From Acidobacteriota bacterium (GTDB lineage: Bacteria; Acidobacteriota; UBA6911; RPQK01; JADFOI01): a DNA stretch of 6,646 nt. Shown piece by piece: positions 1 to 6,164 of this stretch. The stretch lies in the NCBI GenBank assembly GCA_030624355.1, contig JAUXKG010000143.1:1-6646 (forward strand). Direction: 5' to 3'. Within the stretch, counting starts at the first letter, position 1. Every line of letters begins with the position of its first letter. The position numbers and the translations under genes are program-made. The notes under the pieces were generated by a model, which did no database searches, was not told the DNA's origin, and saw only the letters and a list, made by a program, of their open reading frames with translations.

Positions 1-846
1 CTTCTCTCGAGACTTGCACGGGAGGAGGTGACAGTTGCTCTTTCAGGAGATGGAGCTGATGAGATTTTTGGAGGTTATGAAACCTACATTGCCCAGGAGA
101 AAGCGAAAACCTGGACTCGCATTCCCTCTGTAGCGGGAAGAGGTTTTGCGGAATATATCATCGAACGATTGAGACCCTCTCCGACGAAAAAAGGATTCGT
201 AAACAAGGCCAAACGGTTTGTTGAGGGCCTCCGTCATGACGAAGCCCTAAAACATACCCGATGGCGGCTATTCATGGATGAAGCGACTCGCGAGGCGCTA
301 TTCACCCCCGCTGCACACGAGCAGTTAGAGAGGCCCGTGGGTCAACATGTTCTCGACTTGTTTTCCAAAGCCCGTCTCAGGTCGGAAGTTGATTGCGGTC
401 TTTATGTTGATTTGAAAAGTTATCTACCCGACAACTGCCTGGTCAAGGTGGATCGAATGTCGATGGCTAGTTCGCTGGAAGTTCGGGTGCCTTTTCTAGA
501 TCACGAACTTGTAGAACTCGCCTTCCAGATGCCTTCACGCTTAAAGGTGAACGGCTGGGAAACCAAGGTACTGCTGAAACAATTGGCAGCTACTCAGGTC
601 CCTCGAGAATGTGTCTATCGTCCCAAGGAAGGATTCAGCATCCCGATCAAGAATTGGCTGCGCAAGGAGTATCGGGAATTAACCGAGGAGCTGCTATCGC
701 CCGTTCGCCTGAGACAGGAGGGTATTTTTCAATCCGAGGTCATCCAAAAAATGAAGTCGGAACACCTGGAAGGTAAGGTCAATCACAGTCACGTACTTTG
801 GTCTCTCCTTGTTTTCCAGGATTGGCGGAGACGCTGGAAAGTATGA
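1..846 (+). CDS. AsnB-family amidotransferase, C-terminal synthetase domain (5' end outside window)
   Basis: The reading frame is open from base 1 to the TGA at 844-846, giving 281 visible residues. There is no real start here; a GTG at 28 lies inside a conserved motif and is not the start. The fragment is the C-terminal ATP-dependent synthetase domain of the asparagine synthetase family, which adenylates a carboxylate and transfers ammonia to it. Visible motifs are LSGDGADEIFGGY (residues 14-26), LVKVDRMSMASSLEVR followed by PFLDHELVE (about 147-171), and YRPKEGFSIP (about 206-215), whose Lys209 aligns with the catalytic lysine of AsnB. The glutaminase domain and SGGxDSS loop would lie upstream, unseen. 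It is clearly paralogous to the protein at 4284-6143: in a 56-residue core block I count 39 identities. The base-like Glu of GEGxDE is Asp here. In a cluster like this the acceptor is more likely a sugar acid or peptide than free aspartate (inference). The next gene starts in its stop codon. Confidence 0.93.
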   Translation, partial: LLSRLAREEVTVALSGDGADEIFGGYETYIAQEKAKTWTRIPSVAGRGFAEYIIERLRPSPTKKGFVNKAKRFVEGLRHDEALKHTRWRLFMDEATREALFTPAAHEQLERPVGQHVLDLFSKARLRSEVDCGLYVDLKSYLPDNCLVKVDRMSMASSLEVRVPFLDHELVELAFQMPSRLKVNGWETKVLLKQLAATQVPRECVYRPKEGFSIPIKNWLRKEYRELTEELLSPVRLRQEGIFQSEVIQKMKSEHLEGKVNHSHVLWSLLVFQDWRRRWKV

Positions 847-2339
847 TCGAACGCGATCCAGAATCAGCCGCGGCCTCACACTACGACATGATCGTTATTG
901 GTGGTGGGATTTACGGGTCACACCTGGCCTTGGAGGCAACCCTACGCGGCTTCAAGACCCTTCTCCTTGAAAAGAAAGATTTCGGTTGGGCGACCAGCTG
1001 GAACAGTTTCAGAATAGCTCACGGGGGATTCCGTTACCTCCAGACACTCGACCTAGTACGTTTCTTCCAATCAGTAAAGGAACGCAAGTGGCTGCTGACC
1101 CATTTTCCAGATTTAGTGAAACCCCTTCCATGTTTGATGCCACTTTATGGAAAAGGAACCAGATATCCTCTCGTATTAGGAATTGCACTGGCTTTGAATG
1201 ACTGCCTTTCCCGGAACCGAAATGAAGGCCTTGTAGAAGATCAGTTCATACCTTCGGGTAGCCTCCTGAGTCCATCACAGACCGTTTCCCTTTTCCCGAC
1301 CGTGGAGACTCAGGGTCTGCGCGGCAGCGCTCTCTGGCACGACGCTGTCATCAAATGTCCCCAGCGTGTGCTCATGGAGGTGTTGAGATGGGCGGTTCAC
1401 GGGGGAGCCACCTGTCTCAACTACGTCCGAGCCGAGTGCTTGATATCGGATAATGGGGACGTCCAGGGGGTTGACGCGGTCGACCTTCAGTCCGGAACAG
1501 CTCTCCGGTATTCGGCTCCCGTCGTCGTCAACTGCGCTGGTCCTTGGTGCCAAGAACTAGCTCGGCATTTTGATTCCAGAGCTCCGGATGGTTTGTTTCA
1601 CCCTTCTCTTGCGTTCAACTTGGTGCTGAATCGTCGCCCGCCGTCGCCGATGGCCCTGGCCGTTCAGTCATCGAGACAAACCCTCTTCGTCCTGCCTTGG
1701 GGCAAAAAGACTCTCGTGGGTACCAGCCACGTCAGGTGGAGGGATCGGTCGGATTGTATTAATCCCGAGGAACAGCAGATTCGCCAGTTCCTGAGAGAGA
1801 TCAACTCGGCCATTCCCCGATTCGAGGCCACTTTGGACCAAGTGGTGCGGGTCTACGCGGGTCTACTGCCCGCCCAACGTCTGGAGTCGACCAAACTTTC
1901 GGTCCAACCAGTCTTCCACAACCACGCAAGCAACGGAGGGCCGCGGGGATTTTTCAGCCTATCGGGGGTCAAATACACGACCGCACGTCTGGTGGCGGAA
2001 AAGGCACTTCGGCAGATTTGCGCCTTCAATAAGGAACGCCTTCCAGAGAAGACTTTGCAGACCCGTCCCCCACTCATTCCTCACCTGACGGCCAGCGGTT
2101 TCATACGGTTGTGCGAAATCGACCCATCTGCCGCTGAAAATCATGTGAACACACTGCTCCAAAATGAATCCGTGGTTTACATGGAAGACCTGATGATGCG
2201 TCGCACGGATTGGGGGATGAGTCCCCAGGATGCCGAAGGCGTCAAGGCCAAAGTTCGTGAGATTCTCGGCTGGGACGAATCTGATCAGCCGGTAAGAGAT
2301 TCTGCGATTCAGTATTCGAATGCAGCACAGCCGAATTGA
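843..2339 (+). CDS. GlpD-like FAD-dependent oxidoreductase (glycerol-3-phosphate dehydrogenase family)
   Basis: This 498-residue protein belongs to the DAO/GlpD flavoprotein family, which oxidises glycerol-3-phosphate or related alcohols and amines with FAD, often at the membrane. The Rossmann FAD motif VIGGGIYGSH is at residues 18-27, with the acidic end of strand two at LLLEKKDF. The GlpD signature region includes AHGGFRYLQ (59-67) and KPLPCLMPLYG (93-103). NCAGPW (230-235), the LPWG strand (284-287), GVKYTTAR (375-382) and a DAO_C-like helix around MEDLMMRRTDWG (447-458) follow. The length fits GlpD/GlpA (about 500-540). The ATG at 843 is preferred because it makes an ATGA overlap with the upstream stop and sits just before the FAD fold; a TTG at 798 would overlap the upstream gene by 49 bases. 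The usual GVRP motif of GlpD is replaced by AGLLP (339-343), so the substrate may differ. I see no signal peptide. A role in precursor redox in the cluster is inference. Confidence 0.88.
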   Translation: MIERDPESAAASHYDMIVIGGGIYGSHLALEATLRGFKTLLLEKKDFGWATSWNSFRIAHGGFRYLQTLDLVRFFQSVKERKWLLTHFPDLVKPLPCLMPLYGKGTRYPLVLGIALALNDCLSRNRNEGLVEDQFIPSGSLLSPSQTVSLFPTVETQGLRGSALWHDAVIKCPQRVLMEVLRWAVHGGATCLNYVRAECLISDNGDVQGVDAVDLQSGTALRYSAPVVVNCAGPWCQELARHFDSRAPDGLFHPSLAFNLVLNRRPPSPMALAVQSSRQTLFVLPWGKKTLVGTSHVRWRDRSDCINPEEQQIRQFLREINSAIPRFEATLDQVVRVYAGLLPAQRLESTKLSVQPVFHNHASNGGPRGFFSLSGVKYTTARLVAEKALRQICAFNKERLPEKTLQTRPPLIPHLTASGFIRLCEIDPSAAENHVNTLLQNESVVYMEDLMMRRTDWGMSPQDAEGVKAKVREILGWDESDQPVRDSAIQYSNAAQPN

Positions 2340-3150
2340 ACGGATGACCAGAAGGCGTCCCTGGCAACTGAGAATGTTCGATAAGTCTCTAAAGAAGAAG
2401 CTGAAGGCCCGGGCTCTACAAAAACATATCGGCAATCTCCAAAACAGCGAGTGTCTTTTGATCACCTGCGGAGACAACAACGGGGCCACTAACCACTATC
2501 TTCGACAACTTGGAGGAAACTGGACCTGGGGGGACTTTGATGGGAAGTGTATTCCCGAGATGGAGTTACTACTGGAAGACACAGTCCATCGTCTCGACGA
2601 TACAGCTAGCTATCTCCCCTTCGGTGACCAAAAGTTTGATCTGGTCGTGTCAATCGACGTCCACGAGCACCTGCAAGATCCTGCTCAGTTGACCAGAGAC
2701 CTGTACCGCATCTTGAAATCCGGGGGCAGGGCCATCGTGACCACGCCAAATGGAAACGAAAGAAAACTGGCCGTGAGGATCAAGCACTTCATCGGGATGA
2801 CCCCAGACCGGTACGGGCACAGAAGACTAGGATTTGACATTCCTGACCTCGAAGCTCTGCTCACAAGCGCCTCTTTTACTCCCTATTCCTCCAGTAGTTA
2901 TTCCAAGTTTTTCACCGAAATTCTCGAACTTCTGATCAACTCTGTATACGTCAAGCTGTTGGCAAAAAGGAGCAGTGCCAAAGTTGAGCAGGGAACCATA
3001 GCCCCCGTCACCAGGAATCAACTGAACTCAGTTGGGACCAGTTACAAAATATACTCCCTTGCCTATCCGTTGTTCTGGGCGATCTCACAACTCGACCGGC
3101 TTCTCGTCTTCAGCCGGGGTTACGCTGTGATCGTTGAGGCCAGAAGATGA
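2320..3150 (+). CDS. Class I SAM-dependent methyltransferase (Methyltransf_11-like)
   Basis: From the ATG at 2320 the protein has 276 residues and overlaps the upstream gene by 20 bases. In-frame ATGs at 2344 and 2374 would give 268 or 258 residues. None has a convincing ribosome binding site, and the basic N-terminal stretch before residue 19 is not clearly conserved, so the start is uncertain. The methyltransferase call rests on the C-terminal half of the SAM fold: YLPFGDQKFDLVVSIDVHEH (99-118, post-motif strand with an acidic residue and an H-E-H), then LYRILKSGGRAIVTTPNG (128-145), the classic motif III region. The N-terminal SAM loop is atypical: LLITCGDNNGATN (46-58) in place of the usual hydrophobic-D/E-x-G-x-G-x-G. 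The tail (about 200-276) is hydrophobic and basic. The acceptor is unknown; sugar hydroxyl or carboxyl methylation would fit the neighbours (inference). The downstream gene starts in its stop codon (ATGA, 3147-3150). Confidence 0.85.
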   Translation: MQHSRIERMTRRRPWQLRMFDKSLKKKLKARALQKHIGNLQNSECLLITCGDNNGATNHYLRQLGGNWTWGDFDGKCIPEMELLLEDTVHRLDDTASYLPFGDQKFDLVVSIDVHEHLQDPAQLTRDLYRILKSGGRAIVTTPNGNERKLAVRIKHFIGMTPDRYGHRRLGFDIPDLEALLTSASFTPYSSSSYSKFFTEILELLINSVYVKLLAKRSSAKVEQGTIAPVTRNQLNSVGTSYKIYSLAYPLFWAISQLDRLLVFSRGYAVIVEARR

Positions 3151-4169
3151 CTGTATTGATCACGGGGGCAGACGGCTTTGTGGGGAGCCACCTGGTGAAG
3201 GACCAAGCTCAAAGAGGCCGTCGAGTGCGTGCGGTGGACCTAACCTTTTCCCGAATAGGGGCAATGGCTGATACACCTCGCCTGGAGATGATTCAAGCCG
3301 ACATAAGAAACTCAGACGCGATGTGTCAGGCTCTCAAGGGGGTGACTACAGTCTTTCATTTGGCCAGTGCACACTTGGCCACTACACTGCCGGAAAGAGA
3401 TTACTGGACTATCAATCGGGATGCCAGCAGGATGCTCGTTGAACTTTCGCATGCCGCCGGCGTGGACAGGTTCGTTCACTGCAGCAGTGTGGGTGTTTAC
3501 GGAAAGATCACTCATCCACCGGCCGACGAATCCTCACCATGCAATCCAGACCTGATTTACGAAAGAAGTAAACTGGCTGGAGAACAAACTGTGCGAGACT
3601 ACTCCTCGACTTCAGGCTATCCAGTCGTGATCATCCGTCCTGCGTGGGTCTATGGTCCGGGTTGTCTCCGCACGGAAAAGCTGTTCCGAGCGGTCACAAA
3701 AAGGCATTTCTTTTTTGTGGGTGACCGCGAAACCAAGCGTCACTGCATTTATATTCAGGACATGGTTGAGGCGCTCAACCGGGTGGCCAGCCACCCCAAT
3801 GCCCCGGGAAAAACCTTCATCATCGGCAATCGCAAGGCGTCCACCCTACGGGGACTGGTCCAGGAGATGGCCGATCTCGCCGGTGTTCCGGCACCCACAC
3901 TCACTATACCCCGGTTGATTGCCACGCCACTCTTCACATTGGTGGAGACTGCTTTCACGGTTCTTGGCCAAGAACCTCCCCTTTCCAGGAGATCTTTGAG
4001 GTTTTTTGATGATTACAGCTTTGACACCAGCCTGGCAAAACGAGAGGTGGATTTCGAGGCCACGTTTTCCATTCGGGAGGGTCTCAGACTCACCTATGAG
4101 GCAAATCCAGGATCTCTAAACCTCGGCAAGGCGCCTGACGACGTCCGCGCCAAAGCCTACACAAGGTAA
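3147..4169 (+). CDS. NAD-dependent epimerase/dehydratase (extended SDR, 3-beta-HSD/reductase-like)
   Basis: This is a complete 340-residue extended short-chain dehydrogenase/reductase, the usual length for sugar-nucleotide epimerases, dehydratases and 4-ketoreductases. The cofactor motif TGADGFVGSHL is at residues 6-16, and Asp31 at the end of strand two favours NAD(H) over NADP(H). Asp52 in QADIRN fits the adenine-contact position. HLAS is at 71-74, HCSSVGVYG (111-119) carries the catalytic Ser, and YERSK (138-142) supplies the catalytic Tyr and Lys. RPAWVYGPG (164-172) is the family substrate-loop segment. The C-terminal third, with RRSLRFFDDYSFD and a final EGLRLTYE, resembles the 3-beta-HSD/dihydroflavonol-reductase branch more than classical GalE, so reduction of a keto sugar is as likely as epimerisation (inference). 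The start makes an ATGA overlap with the methyltransferase stop, indicating translational coupling. A strong inverted repeat lies inside the gene at 3690-3728. Confidence 0.92.
   Translation: MTVLITGADGFVGSHLVKDQAQRGRRVRAVDLTFSRIGAMADTPRLEMIQADIRNSDAMCQALKGVTTVFHLASAHLATTLPERDYWTINRDASRMLVELSHAAGVDRFVHCSSVGVYGKITHPPADESSPCNPDLIYERSKLAGEQTVRDYSSTSGYPVVIIRPAWVYGPGCLRTEKLFRAVTKRHFFFVGDRETKRHCIYIQDMVEALNRVASHPNAPGKTFIIGNRKASTLRGLVQEMADLAGVPAPTLTIPRLIATPLFTLVETAFTVLGQEPPLSRRSLRFFDDYSFDTSLAKREVDFEATFSIREGLRLTYEANPGSLNLGKAPDDVRAKAYTR
3690..3728. repeat. Imperfect inverted repeat inside the epimerase gene
   Basis: GCGGTCAC at 3690-3697 is perfectly complementary to GTGACCGC at 3721-3728. Inside it, AAAAA at 3698-3702 can pair with the T run at 3711-3716 if the GTGG at 3717-3720 bulges out. 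Alternatively CACAAAAA (3695-3702) pairs with TTTTTGTG (3712-3719). The two pairings share bases and compete. The region codes for AVTKRHFFFVGDRE, so the structure may be a by-product of coding for a basic then phenylalanine-rich segment. No function is known. Confidence 0.6.
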
Positions 4170-4173
4170 GGCG

Positions 4174-4275
4174 ATGTGGAATAAAGTTTTTCAAAGGTTT
4201 CCGGCACAAAGTCCATCCGCAGCAAGACGGCGGACTTCTTTGCACGCCATTCTTCTCGGACCCAGCTTGAACTAA
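4174..4275 (+). CDS. Possible small ORF or leader peptide upstream of the amidotransferase gene
   Basis: An ATG at 4174, five bases after the epimerase stop, opens a 33-codon frame ending in TAA at 4273-4275, eight bases before the next gene's ATG at 4284. AAGG at 4163-4166 lies seven bases upstream, an acceptable ribosome-binding position, whereas the following gene has no visible Shine-Dalgarno site. The peptide is basic, with an ARRRT stretch near its middle and a hydrophobic HAILLG near its end, and I do not recognise it. It could serve as a coupling ORF that delivers ribosomes to the downstream start, or it may be chance. Nothing but position supports it, so confidence is low. Confidence 0.2.
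   Translation: MWNKVFQRFPAQSPSAARRRTSLHAILLGPSLN
4207..4242. other. Modest hairpin in the 114-bp gap before the second amidotransferase gene
   Basis: AAGTCC at 4209-4214 pairs with GGACTT at 4232-4237. A small internal loop leads to CCG (4217-4219) pairing with CGG (4228-4230) around an eight-base loop. A competing stem, TCCGC (4216-4220) with GCGGA (4230-4234), is also possible. No uridine run follows, so this is not a canonical intrinsic terminator. It could be an mRNA-processing or attenuating element, or chance. The rest of the gap (4170-4283) shows no convincing promoter boxes. Confidence 0.3.
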
Positions 4276-4283
4276 CTCCAACC

Positions 4284-6143
4284 ATGTGCGGCATCTGTGG
4301 ATTTAACTGGCTCGACCCACAACTGGTCTCAGTGATGGCCGACACCATGCGTCATCGGGGTCCGGATCAGTCGGGTCAATACGTGGACGAGGGTGTCTCC
4401 TTGGGTCACCGTCGCCTCAGCGTCATTGACCTCTCCGAAAAGGCTCGCCAGCCTATGTCCAACGAGGATGGAAGCCTTTGGATGGTCTTCAACGGGGAGA
4501 TTTACAATTATCCGGAACTCCGTCAATGGCTGGTGGGTCGGGGCCACGTGTTCCATAGCAAAGCCGACTCGGAAGTCGTTTTGCATGCCTATGAAGAACT
4601 GGGCTTCGAGTGCCTGAGCAGGTTGAATGGCATGTTTGCTTTTGCCATCTGGGACAAAGGGCGGCAAACTCTTTTCTTGGCAAGGGACCGGCTCGGTGAG
4701 AAGCCTCTCTATTTCAGCTTCGATGGGAACAGATTTGTGTTTGCTTCAGAGATCAAGGCGCTTCTGAAAGTCCCCGCCATTGCTACCGAGGTGGATGAAC
4801 TGGCTCTTCACTACTACCTGGGATTCGAATTCGTTCCCGCTCCACTGACCATGTTCAAAGGAATCGAGAAAATCCCGGCCGGACATTACCTTGTCCTCAG
4901 GAAGGGCGAGCTCCGCAAGGTTCGGTACTGGGATTTGCCAAAGATAAAGACTGCCGCAGGATCAGTGAACAACTGGATCGCCGATCTTCGCGACCAATTG
5001 GAAAGGGCGGTGAGGATTCGCCTCCACAGTGATGTCCCTCTGGGAGTATTTCTTTCCGGTGGTATTGACTCCAGCAGTGTAGTGGCAATGATGCGCAGGA
5101 TCACCACGGGTCCGATACACACGTTTTCCCTGGGTTACCAGGAGTCCTCCTTCTCCGAACTGCCTTTTGCAAAGCGCGTGTCCGAACAATTCGAGACAAC
5201 CCATACCGAACTGACGATCGACCCCATAACTCCTGATGTGATCGAGCGGGCCATCTGGCACTTGGACGAACCCATGTCGGAGTTCTCGGTCCTGCCTTAC
5301 TACCTCATCTGCCAGAAAGCGCGGGAACACGTGACGGTCTGTCTGGGGGGAGAAGGTGGCGATGAAGTATTCGCTGGATACGACCGTTTCAAAGCCAGCA
5401 AGGCAGCCCAGCTCTGCGAGCATGTTCCTCACTGGCTCTGGGAGACGATTCATTCAGCAGCCATGCTCCTGCCCGATCGTCCCCAAAAGAAAGGACTGAC
5501 CAACAGTCTCAAGAGGTTTGTAGAGGGTTCTTCGCTGCCCCGTCACGGCGGACACATGAGATGGCAGTATTTCTTGAGCCCACGTCATGCGGCAGGGCTG
5601 TACAGAAATGGTTTCGGAGATCGGGTGATATCCGAATCTCTGCAACTGATCGAGCAGGTAGCCGAGCAGTGCACCTCACCGGATCGTCTCGACAGAGAGC
5701 TCTATGTGGAACTCAAATTTGTGCTTCCCGAAAACCCTCTGATGAAGGTGGATAAGATGAGCATGGCCCATTCACTGGAGGTCCGCGCTCCTCTTCTCGA
5801 TCACGAACTAGTGGAATACGCCGCTCAGATCCCAAGTCAACTCAAATTGAAAGGATGGACGACCAAGTCCATTTTCAAGAATGCGATGACAGATCTGCTG
5901 CCGGCACAGATAGTACGGCGTCCGAAACAGGGATACAGTTTTCCCATTAAACATTGGCTCCGGGGTGAGTTAGGGGATTACATGGAGGAAGTTCTGCAAG
6001 AGTCACCCTTCATTCGAGATAACTTCAATCGGGACTACATCGAGACCCTGATCTCTGAACATCGCTCCGAACGCCACAATCACAACCACATCCTCTGGGC
6101 TCTGATGAATCTGGGTCTGTGGCACACCATGTACTTTCGATAA
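4284..6143 (+). CDS. asnB: Glutamine-dependent asparagine synthetase family amidotransferase (AsnB-type)
   Basis: A complete 619-residue two-domain protein. The class II glutamine amidotransferase domain begins with MCGICGF, so Cys2 becomes the N-terminal nucleophile after Met removal, which fixes the start. It shows RHRGPDQSG (23-31), GHRRLSVID (41-49), NGEIYN (70-75), Asp96 in SKADSE, and LARDRLGEKPLYF (132-144). The synthetase domain follows: the pyrophosphate loop SGGIDSS (258-264), LDEP (327-330), LGGEGGDEVFAGY (354-366) with Glu357, LMKVDKMSMAHSLEVR (486-501), and RRPKQGYSFP (545-554) with the catalytic-type Lys548. All key residues are present, so it should hydrolyse glutamine and transfer ammonia to an adenylated carboxylate. 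Length and motifs match AsnB proteins of polysaccharide clusters, where related proteins are thought to amidate uronic acids; free aspartate remains possible. It follows a 114-bp gap without a clear Shine-Dalgarno site and is followed after 21 bp by a methyltransferase. The gene symbol is a family label. Confidence 0.95.
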   Translation: MCGICGFNWLDPQLVSVMADTMRHRGPDQSGQYVDEGVSLGHRRLSVIDLSEKARQPMSNEDGSLWMVFNGEIYNYPELRQWLVGRGHVFHSKADSEVVLHAYEELGFECLSRLNGMFAFAIWDKGRQTLFLARDRLGEKPLYFSFDGNRFVFASEIKALLKVPAIATEVDELALHYYLGFEFVPAPLTMFKGIEKIPAGHYLVLRKGELRKVRYWDLPKIKTAAGSVNNWIADLRDQLERAVRIRLHSDVPLGVFLSGGIDSSSVVAMMRRITTGPIHTFSLGYQESSFSELPFAKRVSEQFETTHTELTIDPITPDVIERAIWHLDEPMSEFSVLPYYLICQKAREHVTVCLGGEGGDEVFAGYDRFKASKAAQLCEHVPHWLWETIHSAAMLLPDRPQKKGLTNSLKRFVEGSSLPRHGGHMRWQYFLSPRHAAGLYRNGFGDRVISESLQLIEQVAEQCTSPDRLDRELYVELKFVLPENPLMKVDKMSMAHSLEVRAPLLDHELVEYAAQIPSQLKLKGWTTKSIFKNAMTDLLPAQIVRRPKQGYSFPIKHWLRGELGDYMEEVLQESPFIRDNFNRDYIETLISEHRSERHNHNHILWALMNLGLWHTMYFR

Positions 6144-6152
6144 GAAACCCAC

Positions 6153-6156
6153 AGGA
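6153..6156 (+). promoter_or_regulatory. Ribosome binding site for the last methyltransferase gene
   Basis: AGGA lies eight bases before the ATG at 6165 in the 21-bp gap after the amidotransferase stop. It supports that ATG as the start, and the short gap implies cotranscription with the upstream gene. It is one of the few plausible Shine-Dalgarno matches in this window. Confidence 0.5.
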
Positions 6157-6164
6157 TTCCGGCA

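Noticed and set aside
28..30. GTG at 28 as a true start of the first gene
   Set aside because: The frame is open to base 1, and the preceding residues read smoothly into the conserved synthetase motif, so the gene begins upstream of the window.
798..842. TTG at 798 as the start of the flavoprotein
   Set aside because: It would overlap the upstream gene by 49 bases and add residues outside the FAD fold. The ATG at 843 forms an ATGA junction, the same arrangement as at 3147-3150.
1959..2489. A 176-codon open frame on the minus strand across the flavoprotein/methyltransferase junction
   Set aside because: It lies antisense to two well-supported genes, shows no recognisable motif, and is explained by the codon composition of the sense genes.
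3359..3391. Short repeated TTGGCCA and AGTG/CACT pairings in the epimerase gene
   Set aside because: Only seven- and four-base matches within ordinary coding sequence; expected by chance.
4207..4242. Intrinsic transcription terminator after the epimerase gene
   Set aside because: The stem is short and interrupted, and no T run follows it, so a canonical terminator is not supported.
4962..5453. A 163-codon minus-strand open frame within the complete amidotransferase gene
   Set aside because: The plus strand carries unmistakable conserved motifs throughout this stretch; the antisense frame has no protein-family features.
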